In this document: positions 1 through 6,035 of the stretch, in pieces
Numbering within the stretch: position 1 is the first letter of the stretch
How the letters are laid out: the number at the start of each line of letters is the position of its first letter
Assembly (NCBI GenBank): GCA_030731685.1
Contig: JANQTO010000069.1
Location: 1 to 7,248 of the forward strand
Reading direction: 5' to 3'
Origin: Nonlabens sp.
GTDB taxonomy: Bacteria > Bacteroidota > Bacteroidia > Flavobacteriales > Flavobacteriaceae
DNA: 7,248 nucleotides
Translations under genes and position numbers: made by a program
The notes under the pieces: model-generated
Databases searched by the model: none
Told to the model about the DNA's origin: nothing
Seen by the model: the letters and a program-made list of their open reading frames with translations, nothing else

Positions 1-3000
1 CACGCATAGATGCACCATCGTTACTAAAAACAGATGTTTCAACATTTGTGGATAAGGCACTGTCGTCAGCTACAATTAGAACATAGCGTTCGTCAGCATC
101 GAGTGTTCCTAAACCAGCGAGGTCAGAAGTTGCAACGCGTAGCTGTACAGTGGGCATATCTGTAGTTACTCTATCCTGAATTTTCCAAACTCTATTGATA
201 TGATTCATTGTTACGGTAACATTATCTGTGGTACCCAAGTTGAATGTTAGCGGTGTAGGGTTTTGACTTAGGTTTGCACCATTGTGCCCCCAGAATAAGA
301 AATCTTTGTCGTCTAGAAAGTTTGCTGTATTTTGAGAACCTAAATCTTCTACACGGTTCAAACCTATGGCGATAATAGAAGTGGAGTTTTCACTCTTAGA
401 TTGTTTTTGAACAAACTGCGAATTATCATCTCTTCCTATTGCTGCAACATCGTAATTAAATGTTGTATTTGCCGTGGCATTCCATATGATCCCGTTGTCA
501 GAATCCAGGTAATCCCAGTCTGCTCTATGGTCGTCTAAGGTGCTAGAAGGGTTGTGGAGTGATACACCATTTTTTATTGCAAGATAGGAATATATCTTTT
601 GTTGAGGGGCATCGCCCAATCTACTGGCAAAACTAAAAACTTCTGTTAACTGACCATTTAAATGTGACTCAAAAGGCTCTCCGTTTAAGGTGTATCTACC
701 AACGCCTAAATAATAGGGTTTGTTTAAAAACCCTGCAAAATTTAGTGTTTGACCAGTTACGGTAGTAGTTCCTGTTACATTATCTATCTTACGGCCATTT
801 AAATAGATATTTGTTTCATTATTACTCGCGTTATTTTTGACATTAATAATTTGTACATCTTCAAATGTTCTTGATGCGTCTGCAAACGCTCTTCCATAAC
901 TACCGTCTGCGGGGTCATTTGTACTAACAGTTCCTAAGTTATGCGACAGTACTTCATTAGTGTATCGAGCCGATACAGGACCCCAGCCAAGCCCTGAAGG
1001 GTCTTTTGTAGGACTCACTGCAGCTTGCTTTGCCCCTATAAGCATTGTTTCATTTGCTGCGACGTTACTTACCGCCAGATTACTCCTTACTACTATCCAG
1101 TAGTCATTAGAATTATAACCACCCTTTCCACGTAAATGCTGTTGGGCTGCTCTATTAAATGTTACTGTACTATTAAAGTTAACGTTATCAGTAGGGTTAT
1201 CTGTAAATATTGGTGCGTGTGCTGCTATTTCAAAAGCGTTGTTGTTTAGTGCTTTATCATTCCAATTCAATAATGGAGTATTATTTCCTTGACCAATGGT
1301 TTTAGAATCTAGCCAAAGCGTCAGGTTATTGTTTACGTTTGCAGGACCAGTTGTTGCAAAGGTTGGGATAATTTCAGTACCAGTAATAAAAATATTGTCG
1401 ACCATAGCGCCATCATCTACATTTGTATCATTGTCTGCTGCAAACGTTATTCTAAAGCGCATAAGTGGATTATTGTTTGCTAGAACGGGTAAACTGTGTG
1501 TACCTTCTTCAAAACGGGACAAACTAATATCCAAGGCAGAATTATCGCCAGACCAACCATTTGCGTTATTAGCTATAGCATCAACATCGTTATCATTATA
1601 CCAGTTTGAGCCTGTAGAACTTGTGCCTAGAGTAGTCCACAGAAGACCGCCATTAAGACTGTACTCAATGTTCATACCGTCATCGCCCAGTTCAGACTTA
1701 ATTCTATAGTCCAAATGAAAAACTAAATCTGTGAAATTTGTCGTAGGAATAAGAGGACTTGTTAAAACTATACGCTGATTTGGGATGTAATTATTATAGG
1801 AATCAGTGTACCAGTAGTCACCTTCACCTAATTCTCCATTTCTACCTAATGTCCATCGTGAACCGGCTGAGGTGTTTGACGTCCACCCATTTGCTCCATT
1901 ATCAAAGTTTTGATAATATAGGGTAGTACGGGTAGCCATAGGTGGCGCTACAGGTGTAGCTGTCGCAGTTATATTAAAGTTGTAGGTAGCTTCATTTGCG
2001 TCATTTGATATAATGGTTACTATTGCATTGTTGACCCCTACCACAGCACTACTAAAACGTATGGTAAAAAAAGAACTCGTACCTGCAGCGACAGTAGAAC
2101 CTGGCTGAGCCAGTACTGTAAAGTTTGCGGCATTAGCGCCTGAAATAGCTACTCTAGGTACACCTGTAAGATTTAAAGCCTGTGCTCCAGTATTTCTTAT
2201 TTCAAATATTTTATCAAGGTTGTTATTTATAGTTACTGTCCCAAATGAAGTATTGTCTGCCGTGCTAGGTGTAATATCGTCATCATTTATAAGTATATTG
2301 TTACCGTACATATCTATTTCTGGTATACTTACTGCATTTGCCGTGATACTATAGCTGTATGTGGATTCATTAGAATCGTTTGATAAAATAGTCACTGTGG
2401 CAACACTTGTTCCTATTGTAGCTCTATTAAAACGAATTGTAAAAGTTGCGTTGGCGCCAGCTGCTATAGTTGCTGTAGGCTGCGCTACTATAGAAAAATC
2501 TGCTGCATTTGCGCCACCTAGCGCTACTCGAGGAGTTCCGGTTAATGACAAAGCCGCGCTACCAGTATTTCTAATTTCAAAAACTTGATCAAGATTTGTA
2601 TTTATACTAGTAGAGCCAAAAGAAGTGTTGTCTTGAGTCCTTGGAGTGATATCGTTATTGGCAATAGCATTATTATTACCAAACAAGTCTATTTCTGGAG
2701 CGCCAGCCGTTGCAGAAATGCTGAAGGTATAAGTGCCCTCATTAGAGTCGTTTGACCTAATGACTATAGACGCGTTGCTTGTGCCTATTGTTGGTCTGTT
2801 AAACCTAACGGTAAAAAAAGCTGATGTGCCTGGCGCTAACGTTACAGGTGGCTGTGTTATTACTGAGAAATTGCCTGCATTTGGACCAGTAATGTTTACT
2901 CTTGGAGTTCCTGTAAGACTAAGATTCGAGGCCCCCGTATTCCTAATTTCAAAAACACGGTCCAGGTCTGTGTTGATCAGCGTTGACCCGAATAGTGTAT

Positions 3001-3157
3001 TATCGGCGGTTCTCGGGGTATTGTCATTATTGTTAATAATGTTCCCATTTCCGAAAATGTCAATTTCTTGATTTGTGTCGCAGCTTGTAAGCATAAGTGC
3101 AATACACAAAAGAAAGATTAGATTTTTAAGTAATCTTTTACAAGTATAGATTGCCAT
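1..3157 (-). CDS. Large modular surface lipoprotein with three choice-of-anchor D domains, jelly-roll and LamG-like modules (C-terminus off window)
   Basis: The frame is open from ATG at 3157 to the left edge (1052 codons, no stop). Residues 1-26 form a lipoprotein signal: basic n-region (KRLLK), hydrophobic core, lipobox LTSC with acceptor Cys26, followed by Asp27. Three tandem domains starting with EID (residues 31, 155 and 280) share FEIRNTG, LTGxPRV and SND.NE.TY, typical of choice-of-anchor D (ASPM/SPD-2/Hydin-like Ig fold). Residues about 414-592 (YYQNFD to DNIFITG) resemble a MAM/concanavalin A-like jelly roll. A LamG-like module begins near LWLDS (614). From about 854 the motifs YLAIKNG, IGRDD (907-911), DKDFLFWG and NHINRVWK (985-992) match the DUF8202-type module common in flavobacterial secreted proteins. 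The protein is probably membrane-anchored and cell-surface or periplasmic, with an adhesive or glycan-binding role by inference only. No catalytic motif is visible. It probably ends in more modules or a type IX secretion C-terminal domain, which cannot be seen here. Confidence 0.85.
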   Translation of the reverse strand, partial: MAIYTCKRLLKNLIFLLCIALMLTSCDTNQEIDIFGNGNIINNNDNTPRTADNTLFGSTLINTDLDRVFEIRNTGASNLSLTGTPRVNITGPNAGNFSVITQPPVTLAPGTSAFFTVRFNRPTIGTSNASIVIRSNDSNEGTYTFSISATAGAPEIDLFGNNNAIANNDITPRTQDNTSFGSTSINTNLDQVFEIRNTGSAALSLTGTPRVALGGANAADFSIVAQPTATIAAGANATFTIRFNRATIGTSVATVTILSNDSNESTYSYSITANAVSIPEIDMYGNNILINDDDITPSTADNTSFGTVTINNNLDKIFEIRNTGAQALNLTGVPRVAISGANAANFTVLAQPGSTVAAGTSSFFTIRFSSAVVGVNNAIVTIISNDANEATYNFNITATATPVAPPMATRTTLYYQNFDNGANGWTSNTSAGSRWTLGRNGELGEGDYWYTDSYNNYIPNQRIVLTSPLIPTTNFTDLVFHLDYRIKSELGDDGMNIEYSLNGGLLWTTLGTSSTGSNWYNDNDVDAIANNANGWSGDNSALDISLSRFEEGTHSLPVLANNNPLMRFRITFAADNDTNVDDGAMVDNIFITGTEIIPTFATTGPANVNNNLTLWLDSKTIGQGNNTPLLNWNDKALNNNAFEIAAHAPIFTDNPTDNVNFNSTVTFNRAAQQHLRGKGGYNSNDYWIVVRSNLAVSNVAANETMLIGAKQAAVSPTKDPSGLGWGPVSARYTNEVLSHNLGTVSTNDPADGSYGRAFADASRTFEDVQIINVKNNASNNETNIYLNGRKIDNVTGTTTVTGQTLNFAGFLNKPYYLGVGRYTLNGEPFESHLNGQLTEVFSFASRLGDAPQQKIYSYLAIKNGVSLHNPSSTLDDHRADWDYLDSDNGIIWNATANTTFNYDVAAIGRDDNSQFVQKQSKSENSTSIIAIGLNRVEDLGSQNTANFLDDKDFLFWGHNGANLSQNPTPLTFNLGTTDNVTVTMNHINRVWKIQDRVTTDMPTVQLRVATSDLAGLGTLDADERYVLIVADDSALSTNVETSVFSNDGASMR
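1952..3067 (-). repeat. Three tandem choice-of-anchor D repeat units in the lipoprotein gene
   Basis: The units run 2696-3067, 2321-2695 and 1952-2320 (first, second and third in reading order), each about 123-125 codons. Every unit starts with E-I-D and a Gly-Asn-rich turn, then TP.T.DNT.FG, FEIRNTG, LTG.PRV, a Q-P turn, FT.RF and SND.NE.TY. Units 1 and 2 are about two-thirds identical at protein level by eye; unit 3 is more diverged. Similarity is also visible in the DNA, for example around the FEIRNTG codons, which suggests tandem duplication of one domain. Confidence 0.85.
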
Positions 3158-3188
3158 AAGAGTATAATTTAAGGTTTAAATAACAAAA

Positions 3189-3196
3189 CAAAAATA
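3189..3196 (-). promoter_or_regulatory. Candidate -7 box for the lipoprotein gene
   Basis: The minus strand reads TATTTTTG, a full match to the Bacteroidota -7 consensus TAnnTTTG, 32 bases upstream of the ATG at 3157. No convincing TTG or TTTG -33 box lies at the usual distance, so this is a partial match in AT-rich DNA. Confidence 0.35.
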
Positions 3197-3244
3197 TACA
3201 CTTTAACAGTTTATAGTTATATTTCAACGATAAAATAGGTGAAA

Positions 3245-3303
3245 TACCGTATTTTCATGTAGTTCATCGATTATACGGCGTTTTAATAAACCGTATTCAT
3301 GAA
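3245..3303. repeat. Cluster of ATACGG/CCGTAT half-sites, possible operator
   Basis: CCGTAT occurs at 3247-3252 and 3291-3296, and its complement ATACGG at 3273-3278. The last two form an inverted repeat with 6-bp arms and a 12-base spacer. The first and third are each followed closely by TTCATG, giving an imperfect direct repeat, and the 8-bp palindrome TTCATGAA sits at 3296-3303. The cluster lies upstream of the candidate lipoprotein promoter, so a regulator-binding site is possible, but nothing identifies a regulator. Confidence 0.3.
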
Positions 3304-3350
3304 CAAAATTGGCATATTAAATTTTTGAGGCCTGAGATTTGAGAATCCCC

Positions 3351-3388
3351 TTGTGGGGTTCGCTTTTTCGAAAGCTGAATTTCCACAA
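3351..3388. repeat. 38-nt UUCG-capped hairpin in the intergenic region
   Basis: The inner stem GCTTT/AAAGC (3362-3366, 3371-3375) closes a TTCG tetraloop. It extends through TTC/GAA (3359-3361, 3377-3379), two G-T wobbles and TTGTGG/CCACAA (3351-3356, 3383-3388), with single-base bulges at 3376 and 3382. There is no T-tract, so it is not a classical terminator. A competing short stem pairs CCCC (3347-3350) with GGGG (3355-3358). It could be a REP-like palindrome or a structured remnant of the tRNA or lipoprotein transcript. Its function is unknown. Confidence 0.5.
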
Positions 3389-3399
3389 TCTTATTGCAT

Positions 3400-3430
3400 A
3401 AAAAAATCCCTTCAAATTTTGAAGGGATTT
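3400..3430 (-). terminator. Rho-independent terminator of tRNA-Met
   Basis: On the minus strand an arm AAATCCCTTCAAA (3430-3418) pairs with its exact complement (3416-3404) and runs into seven T (3406-3400). It begins three bases past the tRNA 3' end, so it terminates the tRNA transcript. On the plus strand only three T follow the stem, so it is probably one-directional. Confidence 0.85.
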
Positions 3431-3432
3431 CG

Positions 3433-3506
<74 letters not shown>

Positions 3507-3510
3507 AAGT

Positions 3511-3526
3511 GCTTAGATTTCTAAGC
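3511..3526 (-). other. Leader hairpin of the pre-tRNA
   Basis: A perfect inverted repeat, GCTTAG and CTAAGC around a 4-base loop, lies between the tRNA promoter and the tRNA 5' end. The transcript should start near 3525-3528, so this stem would form the 5' end of the precursor, just ahead of the RNase P cleavage site. No T-tract follows it. Confidence 0.5.
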
Positions 3527-3531
3527 GGCTG

Positions 3532-3565
3532 CAAATATACAACTAATTAACATTCATAGCCAAAA
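3532..3565 (-). promoter_or_regulatory. Bacteroidota-type promoter of tRNA-Met
   Basis: The minus strand has TTTTG (3565-3561), a 21-base spacer and TATATTTG (3539-3532), matching the -33 TTTG and -7 TAnnTTTG consensus of Bacteroidota. Predicted initiation near 3525-3528 leaves a leader of about 20 nt before the tRNA. Confidence 0.75.
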
Positions 3566-3641
3566 GTTAGGTAAATAATATTTTCTCATTTTCCCTTTAT
3601 AGACATTGTATATTACATTATATTGCCGCAAAGTTTAAATA

Positions 3642-4031
3642 ATGCAAGAACCAATCAAATTTGAAATAGAATTTCCTATACATGTCTCACCTACATTACT
3701 TTATCAATATATAGCAACTCCTTCTGGAATGTCAGAATGGTTTGCAGACAATGTTAATAGTCGCGGAGAATACTTTAATTTCATATGGGACGGGCAGGAA
3801 GAGCGTGCAAAAATTATAAAAAGAATTTCTGAGGACCGTGCTCGCTTTCAATGGGATTATGATGTTGATACTAAAAAATACTTCGAGCTACGTATCGAAA
3901 TAGATGAAATCACAGATGATGTCTCCTTAATGATAACCGATTTTGGTGAAGACGACGATGAGGTGGAAGAACAAAAGATGTTTTGGGAAAATCAAATAGG
4001 CGAACTTAAAAAGGTCTTAGGTTCTGTCTAA
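3642..4031 (+). CDS. START-like domain protein (SRPBCC/AHSA1-like fold)
   Basis: A 129-residue cytosolic protein with no signal peptide or membrane segment. It begins with a strand (KFEIEFPI, residues 6-13), then S-P-x-L-L-Y-x-Y-I and P-x-G-M-S-E-W-F (27-34), the helix-turn signature of AHSA1/START-like helix-grip domains. A strand with F.F.WDG (45-51) follows, and it ends in an amphipathic helix (112-126) typical of the fold. The stretch FGEDDDEVEE (101-110) is strongly acidic. Length matches the small START-like proteins conserved in Bacteroidota. The fold usually binds a hydrophobic ligand or a protein partner; the ligand and role here are unknown. The ATG at 3642 has no clear Shine-Dalgarno site. 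A degenerate -7 box (TATATTG, 3619-3625) lies just upstream with no clear -33 partner. It stands upstream of the aminotransferase gene, separated by a terminator. Confidence 0.85.
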   Translation: MQEPIKFEIEFPIHVSPTLLYQYIATPSGMSEWFADNVNSRGEYFNFIWDGQEERAKIIKRISEDRARFQWDYDVDTKKYFELRIEIDEITDDVSLMITDFGEDDDEVEEQKMFWENQIGELKKVLGSV

Positions 4032-4046
4032 ACGGCCTTTAATATG

Positions 4047-4054
4047 TAACTTTG
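4047..4054 (+). promoter_or_regulatory. Candidate -7 box for the aminotransferase gene, overlapping the terminator region
   Basis: TAACTTTG matches TAnnTTTG exactly and ends two bases before the 5' arm of the terminator (4056-4061). Initiation a few bases downstream (about 4058-4061) would remove most of that arm and leave an mRNA leader of about 20-24 nt before the ATG at 4082. The -33 region has only TTC (4022-4024), so support is partial. Confidence 0.45.
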
Positions 4055-4055
4055 A

Positions 4056-4081
4056 GCCCTTATTAATAAAGGGCTTTTTTT
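4056..4081 (+). terminator. Rho-independent terminator after the START-like gene
   Basis: GCCCTT (4056-4061) pairs with AAGGGC (4069-4074) around a 7-base loop and is followed by seven T (4075-4081). It starts 25 bases past the stop codon of the START-like gene. The last T touches the ATG of the aminotransferase gene, so no base separates the two. Confidence 0.8.
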
Positions 4082-4909
4082 ATGATTAATTTGAACGGAA
4101 CATTACTATCGGCTGAGGATGCAAACATTTCAATCGATAATCGTGGACTGTACTATGGAGATAGTGTTTTTGAAACCATACGCTGCTATAATGGCAAGCC
4201 TTTGTTTTTTGAAGACCATTACTTTAGATTGATGAGTGGAATGCGTATCATGAGAATGGATATACCACAATCCTTTACTCCTGAATATTTAGAAGAGCAA
4301 ATCACACACATCGCTCAAACAAATAAATCTATCCATCAACGCATACGTCTTACCGTATGGCGCGATGCAACTGGTTTTTATACCCCAAATTCAAATACTG
4401 TTGCGTTTTCAATAACAGTTGATGTTCTTGAAAATAGTTATATAGATACTCCCATTCTAGAAATAGAGTTATTTAAGGACTATTATGTACAAAAAAACTT
4501 ATTGGGAACTATAAAGGCGGCTAACAAGCATATCCATATACTCGCGGGCATTTACGGTAAGGAAAATGGTTACAATGATATGCTTTTACTCAACGAAGAG
4601 AAAAATGTGACAGAGGCGATAGCAGGCAATATCTTCTTACGCAATGGTGATAAAATAAAAACACCACCTACGAGTGATGGTTGTCTCAATGGTATTATGA
4701 GAAATAAGGTAATAGAGCAATTGAAAAAAATGGCAAACTATACTATTGTAGAAGAATCTATTTCTCCCTTTGAATTACAGCGTGCAGACGAGCTTTTTAT
4801 CACAAACGTAATTCATGGTTTGCAATCGATTAAACAGTATCGTAAGAAATCATTTGTTAATGACAGTGCTATAGAGTTGAGAAGTTTACTCGTTGATAAA
4901 ATATTTTAG
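4082..4909 (+). CDS. Class IV aminotransferase (PLP fold type IV; BCAT/ADC lyase/D-amino acid aminotransferase family)
   Basis: A 275-residue soluble enzyme of usual family length. It has the N-terminal signature NRGLYYGDSVFETIR (20-34), the PLP lysine within GTIKAANK (Lys145 by analogy with IlvE), then NGYNDMLLLN (162-171), VTEA..GNIF (176-185; Glu178 should contact the pyridine nitrogen) and PPTSDGCLNGIMR (195-207), the phosphate-binding region. The family includes branched-chain aminotransferase IlvE, aminodeoxychorismate lyase PabC and D-alanine aminotransferase. The visible residues do not settle which reaction is catalysed, and no folate or branched-chain genes are nearby to help. The ATG at 4082 is supported by the family N-terminus M-I-N-x-N-G, yet it sits directly after a terminator T-tract with no Shine-Dalgarno site. 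The stop TAG lies five bases from the end of the convergent yqgE-type gene. Confidence 0.9.
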   Translation: MINLNGTLLSAEDANISIDNRGLYYGDSVFETIRCYNGKPLFFEDHYFRLMSGMRIMRMDIPQSFTPEYLEEQITHIAQTNKSIHQRIRLTVWRDATGFYTPNSNTVAFSITVDVLENSYIDTPILEIELFKDYYVQKNLLGTIKAANKHIHILAGIYGKENGYNDMLLLNEEKNVTEAIAGNIFLRNGDKIKTPPTSDGCLNGIMRNKVIEQLKKMANYTIVEESISPFELQRADELFITNVIHGLQSIKQYRKKSFVNDSAIELRSLLVDKIF

Positions 4910-4914
4910 CACTG

Positions 4915-5478
4915 TTAGTTATAGGTAGGATTGTCGGGTGCATTAGACCAAAACTCATAACTACCTCCTAATTTTTTCATTTTGTCTCGCCAAATACCAT
5001 TTACCTCGGTATTAAAAATAGTAGAATCTTGTTTTTGTTCTTGAAGTACTAACCACGACGATGCGTCTAGCTCTTCCTGTAATTGTTCCAGTTCCCAGCC
5101 CGAATAGCCTAAGAAAAATTTAATCTGATTGTTTGATATAGTGCCGTCCAGTAATAACTCAATCGCTTTATTAAAATCACCACCCCAGTATATAGAATCG
5201 TGAATTAAATGTGAGTTTTTTATAAGTTCAGGAACTTTATGAAGAAAATACAGGTTGTCGACATCTACCGGTCCACCTTGATATACAGGTATTTTAATAG
5301 TCACTTCCGGTATAAGTTCATCTAACGTAAAAGTAACGGGTTTATTAAGTATGAATCCTACAACACCGTGTTCATTATACTCGGTAAGCAAAATGACAGA
5401 TCGTGAGAACGATGCGTCTCCTATAATACTAGGCTCTGAGAGTAATATTTTTCCCCTACTTGGTTTTATGGACTTCAT
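4915..5478 (-). CDS. YqgE/AlgH family protein (UPF0301)
   Basis: A 187-residue protein, the usual length for the family. Signature blocks in order: GKILLSEP (9-16), F.RSVILLTEY..HG..GFILNKP (24-47), QGGPV..DNLYFLH (67-80), YWGGDF (97-102) and FLGYSGWELEQLQEEL (122-137), then SSW (140-142). The family is widespread; AlgH was named for a link to alginate regulation in Pseudomonas, but the biochemical activity is not established, so no specific function is claimed. There is no signal peptide, so it is probably cytosolic. A Shine-Dalgarno-like AAGGA stands just ahead of the ATG at 5478, which is unusual here. It is convergent with the aminotransferase gene, with a 5-bp gap. Confidence 0.93.
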   Translation of the reverse strand: MKSIKPSRGKILLSEPSIIGDASFSRSVILLTEYNEHGVVGFILNKPVTFTLDELIPEVTIKIPVYQGGPVDVDNLYFLHKVPELIKNSHLIHDSIYWGGDFNKAIELLLDGTISNNQIKFFLGYSGWELEQLQEELDASSWLVLQEQKQDSTIFNTEVNGIWRDKMKKLGGSYEFWSNAPDNPTYN

Positions 5479-5494
5479 ATTCCTTATTTATCTT

Positions 5495-5528
5495 TAAACA
5501 TACTTAATTTTTAGAAGATAGGCGGCAA
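5495..5528 (-). promoter_or_regulatory. Candidate promoter of the YqgE/AlgH gene
   Basis: The minus strand has TTG (5528-5526), a 23-base spacer and TATGTTTA (5502-5495), one mismatch from TAnnTTTG, 16 bases before the ATG. Because the HU terminator lies upstream, the gene needs its own promoter, and this is the best candidate seen. Confidence 0.4.
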
Positions 5529-5573
5529 TTCTTTTCTCAAATTTTACAATCGTAAAACTCTTTGCCCAAAAAC

Positions 5574-5602
5574 AAAAAAACCTGCTTCGTAAAAAGCAGG
5601 TT
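5574..5602 (-). terminator. Rho-independent terminator of the HU gene
   Basis: On the minus strand AACCTGCTT (5602-5594) pairs with AAGCAGGTT (5587-5579) around a 6-base loop. A T-run covers 5580-5574, its first two bases being part of the stem. It starts 22 bases past the HU stop codon and separates HU from the YqgE/AlgH gene. Confidence 0.9.
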
Positions 5603-5624
5603 GATTTCTTGAAAGAGGTTATGA

Positions 5625-5897
5625 CTAGTTTACAGCTTTCTGTAACTCGCTACCTGCTTTGAATTTTACAACATTCTTAGCTGCAATTTTGATAGTTTTT
5701 CCAGATTGTGGGTTTCTACCTTCACGAGCTGCTCTTTTAGAAACAGAAAAAGAACCAAATCCTACAAGAGAGATACGGTTTCCACCTTTAAGGCTTTTTT
5801 CTACATTTCCTAGGAATGACTCTAGTGCTTTTTTTGCTGCTACTTTAGAAATGCCAGCGTGTTCTGCCATTCCGTCGATTAAATCTGTCTTGTTCAT
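5625..5897 (-). CDS. HU-family DNA-binding protein
   Basis: A 90-residue nucleoid protein of canonical HU length. It begins MNKTDLID, the usual HU N-terminus, followed by the helical dimerisation part (residues 3-38), then GFGSF (46-50) and the DNA-binding arm GRNPQSGKTIKI (60-71). Pro63 lies at the arm tip that intercalates into DNA in HU/IHF proteins. The C-terminus FKAGSELQKAVN is typical. It works as a dimer that bends and compacts DNA without strict sequence specificity. HU is favoured over IHF by length and the generic arm, but in Bacteroidota several paralogues exist and this may be one of them. It has its own promoter (5939-5968) and terminator (5574-5602), as expected for a highly expressed monocistronic gene. 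Confidence 0.96.
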   Translation of the reverse strand: MNKTDLIDGMAEHAGISKVAAKKALESFLGNVEKSLKGGNRISLVGFGSFSVSKRAAREGRNPQSGKTIKIAAKNVVKFKAGSELQKAVN

Positions 5898-5938
5898 AAT
5901 TGTTATTAAATTAATGTTGGTTAAACTAAAACGTTCTA

Positions 5939-5968
5939 CAAATTTATACGGATTATTTGCTCACGCAA
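5939..5968 (-). promoter_or_regulatory. Bacteroidota-type promoter of the HU gene
   Basis: The minus strand carries TTG (5968-5966), a 19-base spacer and TAAATTTG (5946-5939), an exact TAnnTTTG match. The leader to the ATG at 5897 is about 35 nt and AT-rich, with no strong Shine-Dalgarno site, as is usual for well-expressed genes in this phylum. Confidence 0.75.
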
Positions 5969-6035
5969 GTAATAGCGCAGTAAATGACATAGTTTGTTTA
6001 TAAAACCGCACGATTGTTAATAACTTTGGGTTGTT

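Noticed and set aside
1296..3071. Plus-strand open frames at 1296-1709, 2361-2588 and 2733-3071
   Set aside because: They lie antisense to the lipoprotein gene. The minus-strand frame is continuous and shows recognisable domains. Two of them look alike only because they mirror the tandem repeat units.
5542..5557. TTTTAC/GTAAAA inverted repeat near the YqgE/AlgH promoter
   Set aside because: An AT-rich 6-bp stem without a T-tract or other support; such stems are expected by chance here.
5659..6003. Plus-strand open frame opposite HU
   Set aside because: It is antisense to a canonical HU gene and its promoter, and the protein resembles nothing.
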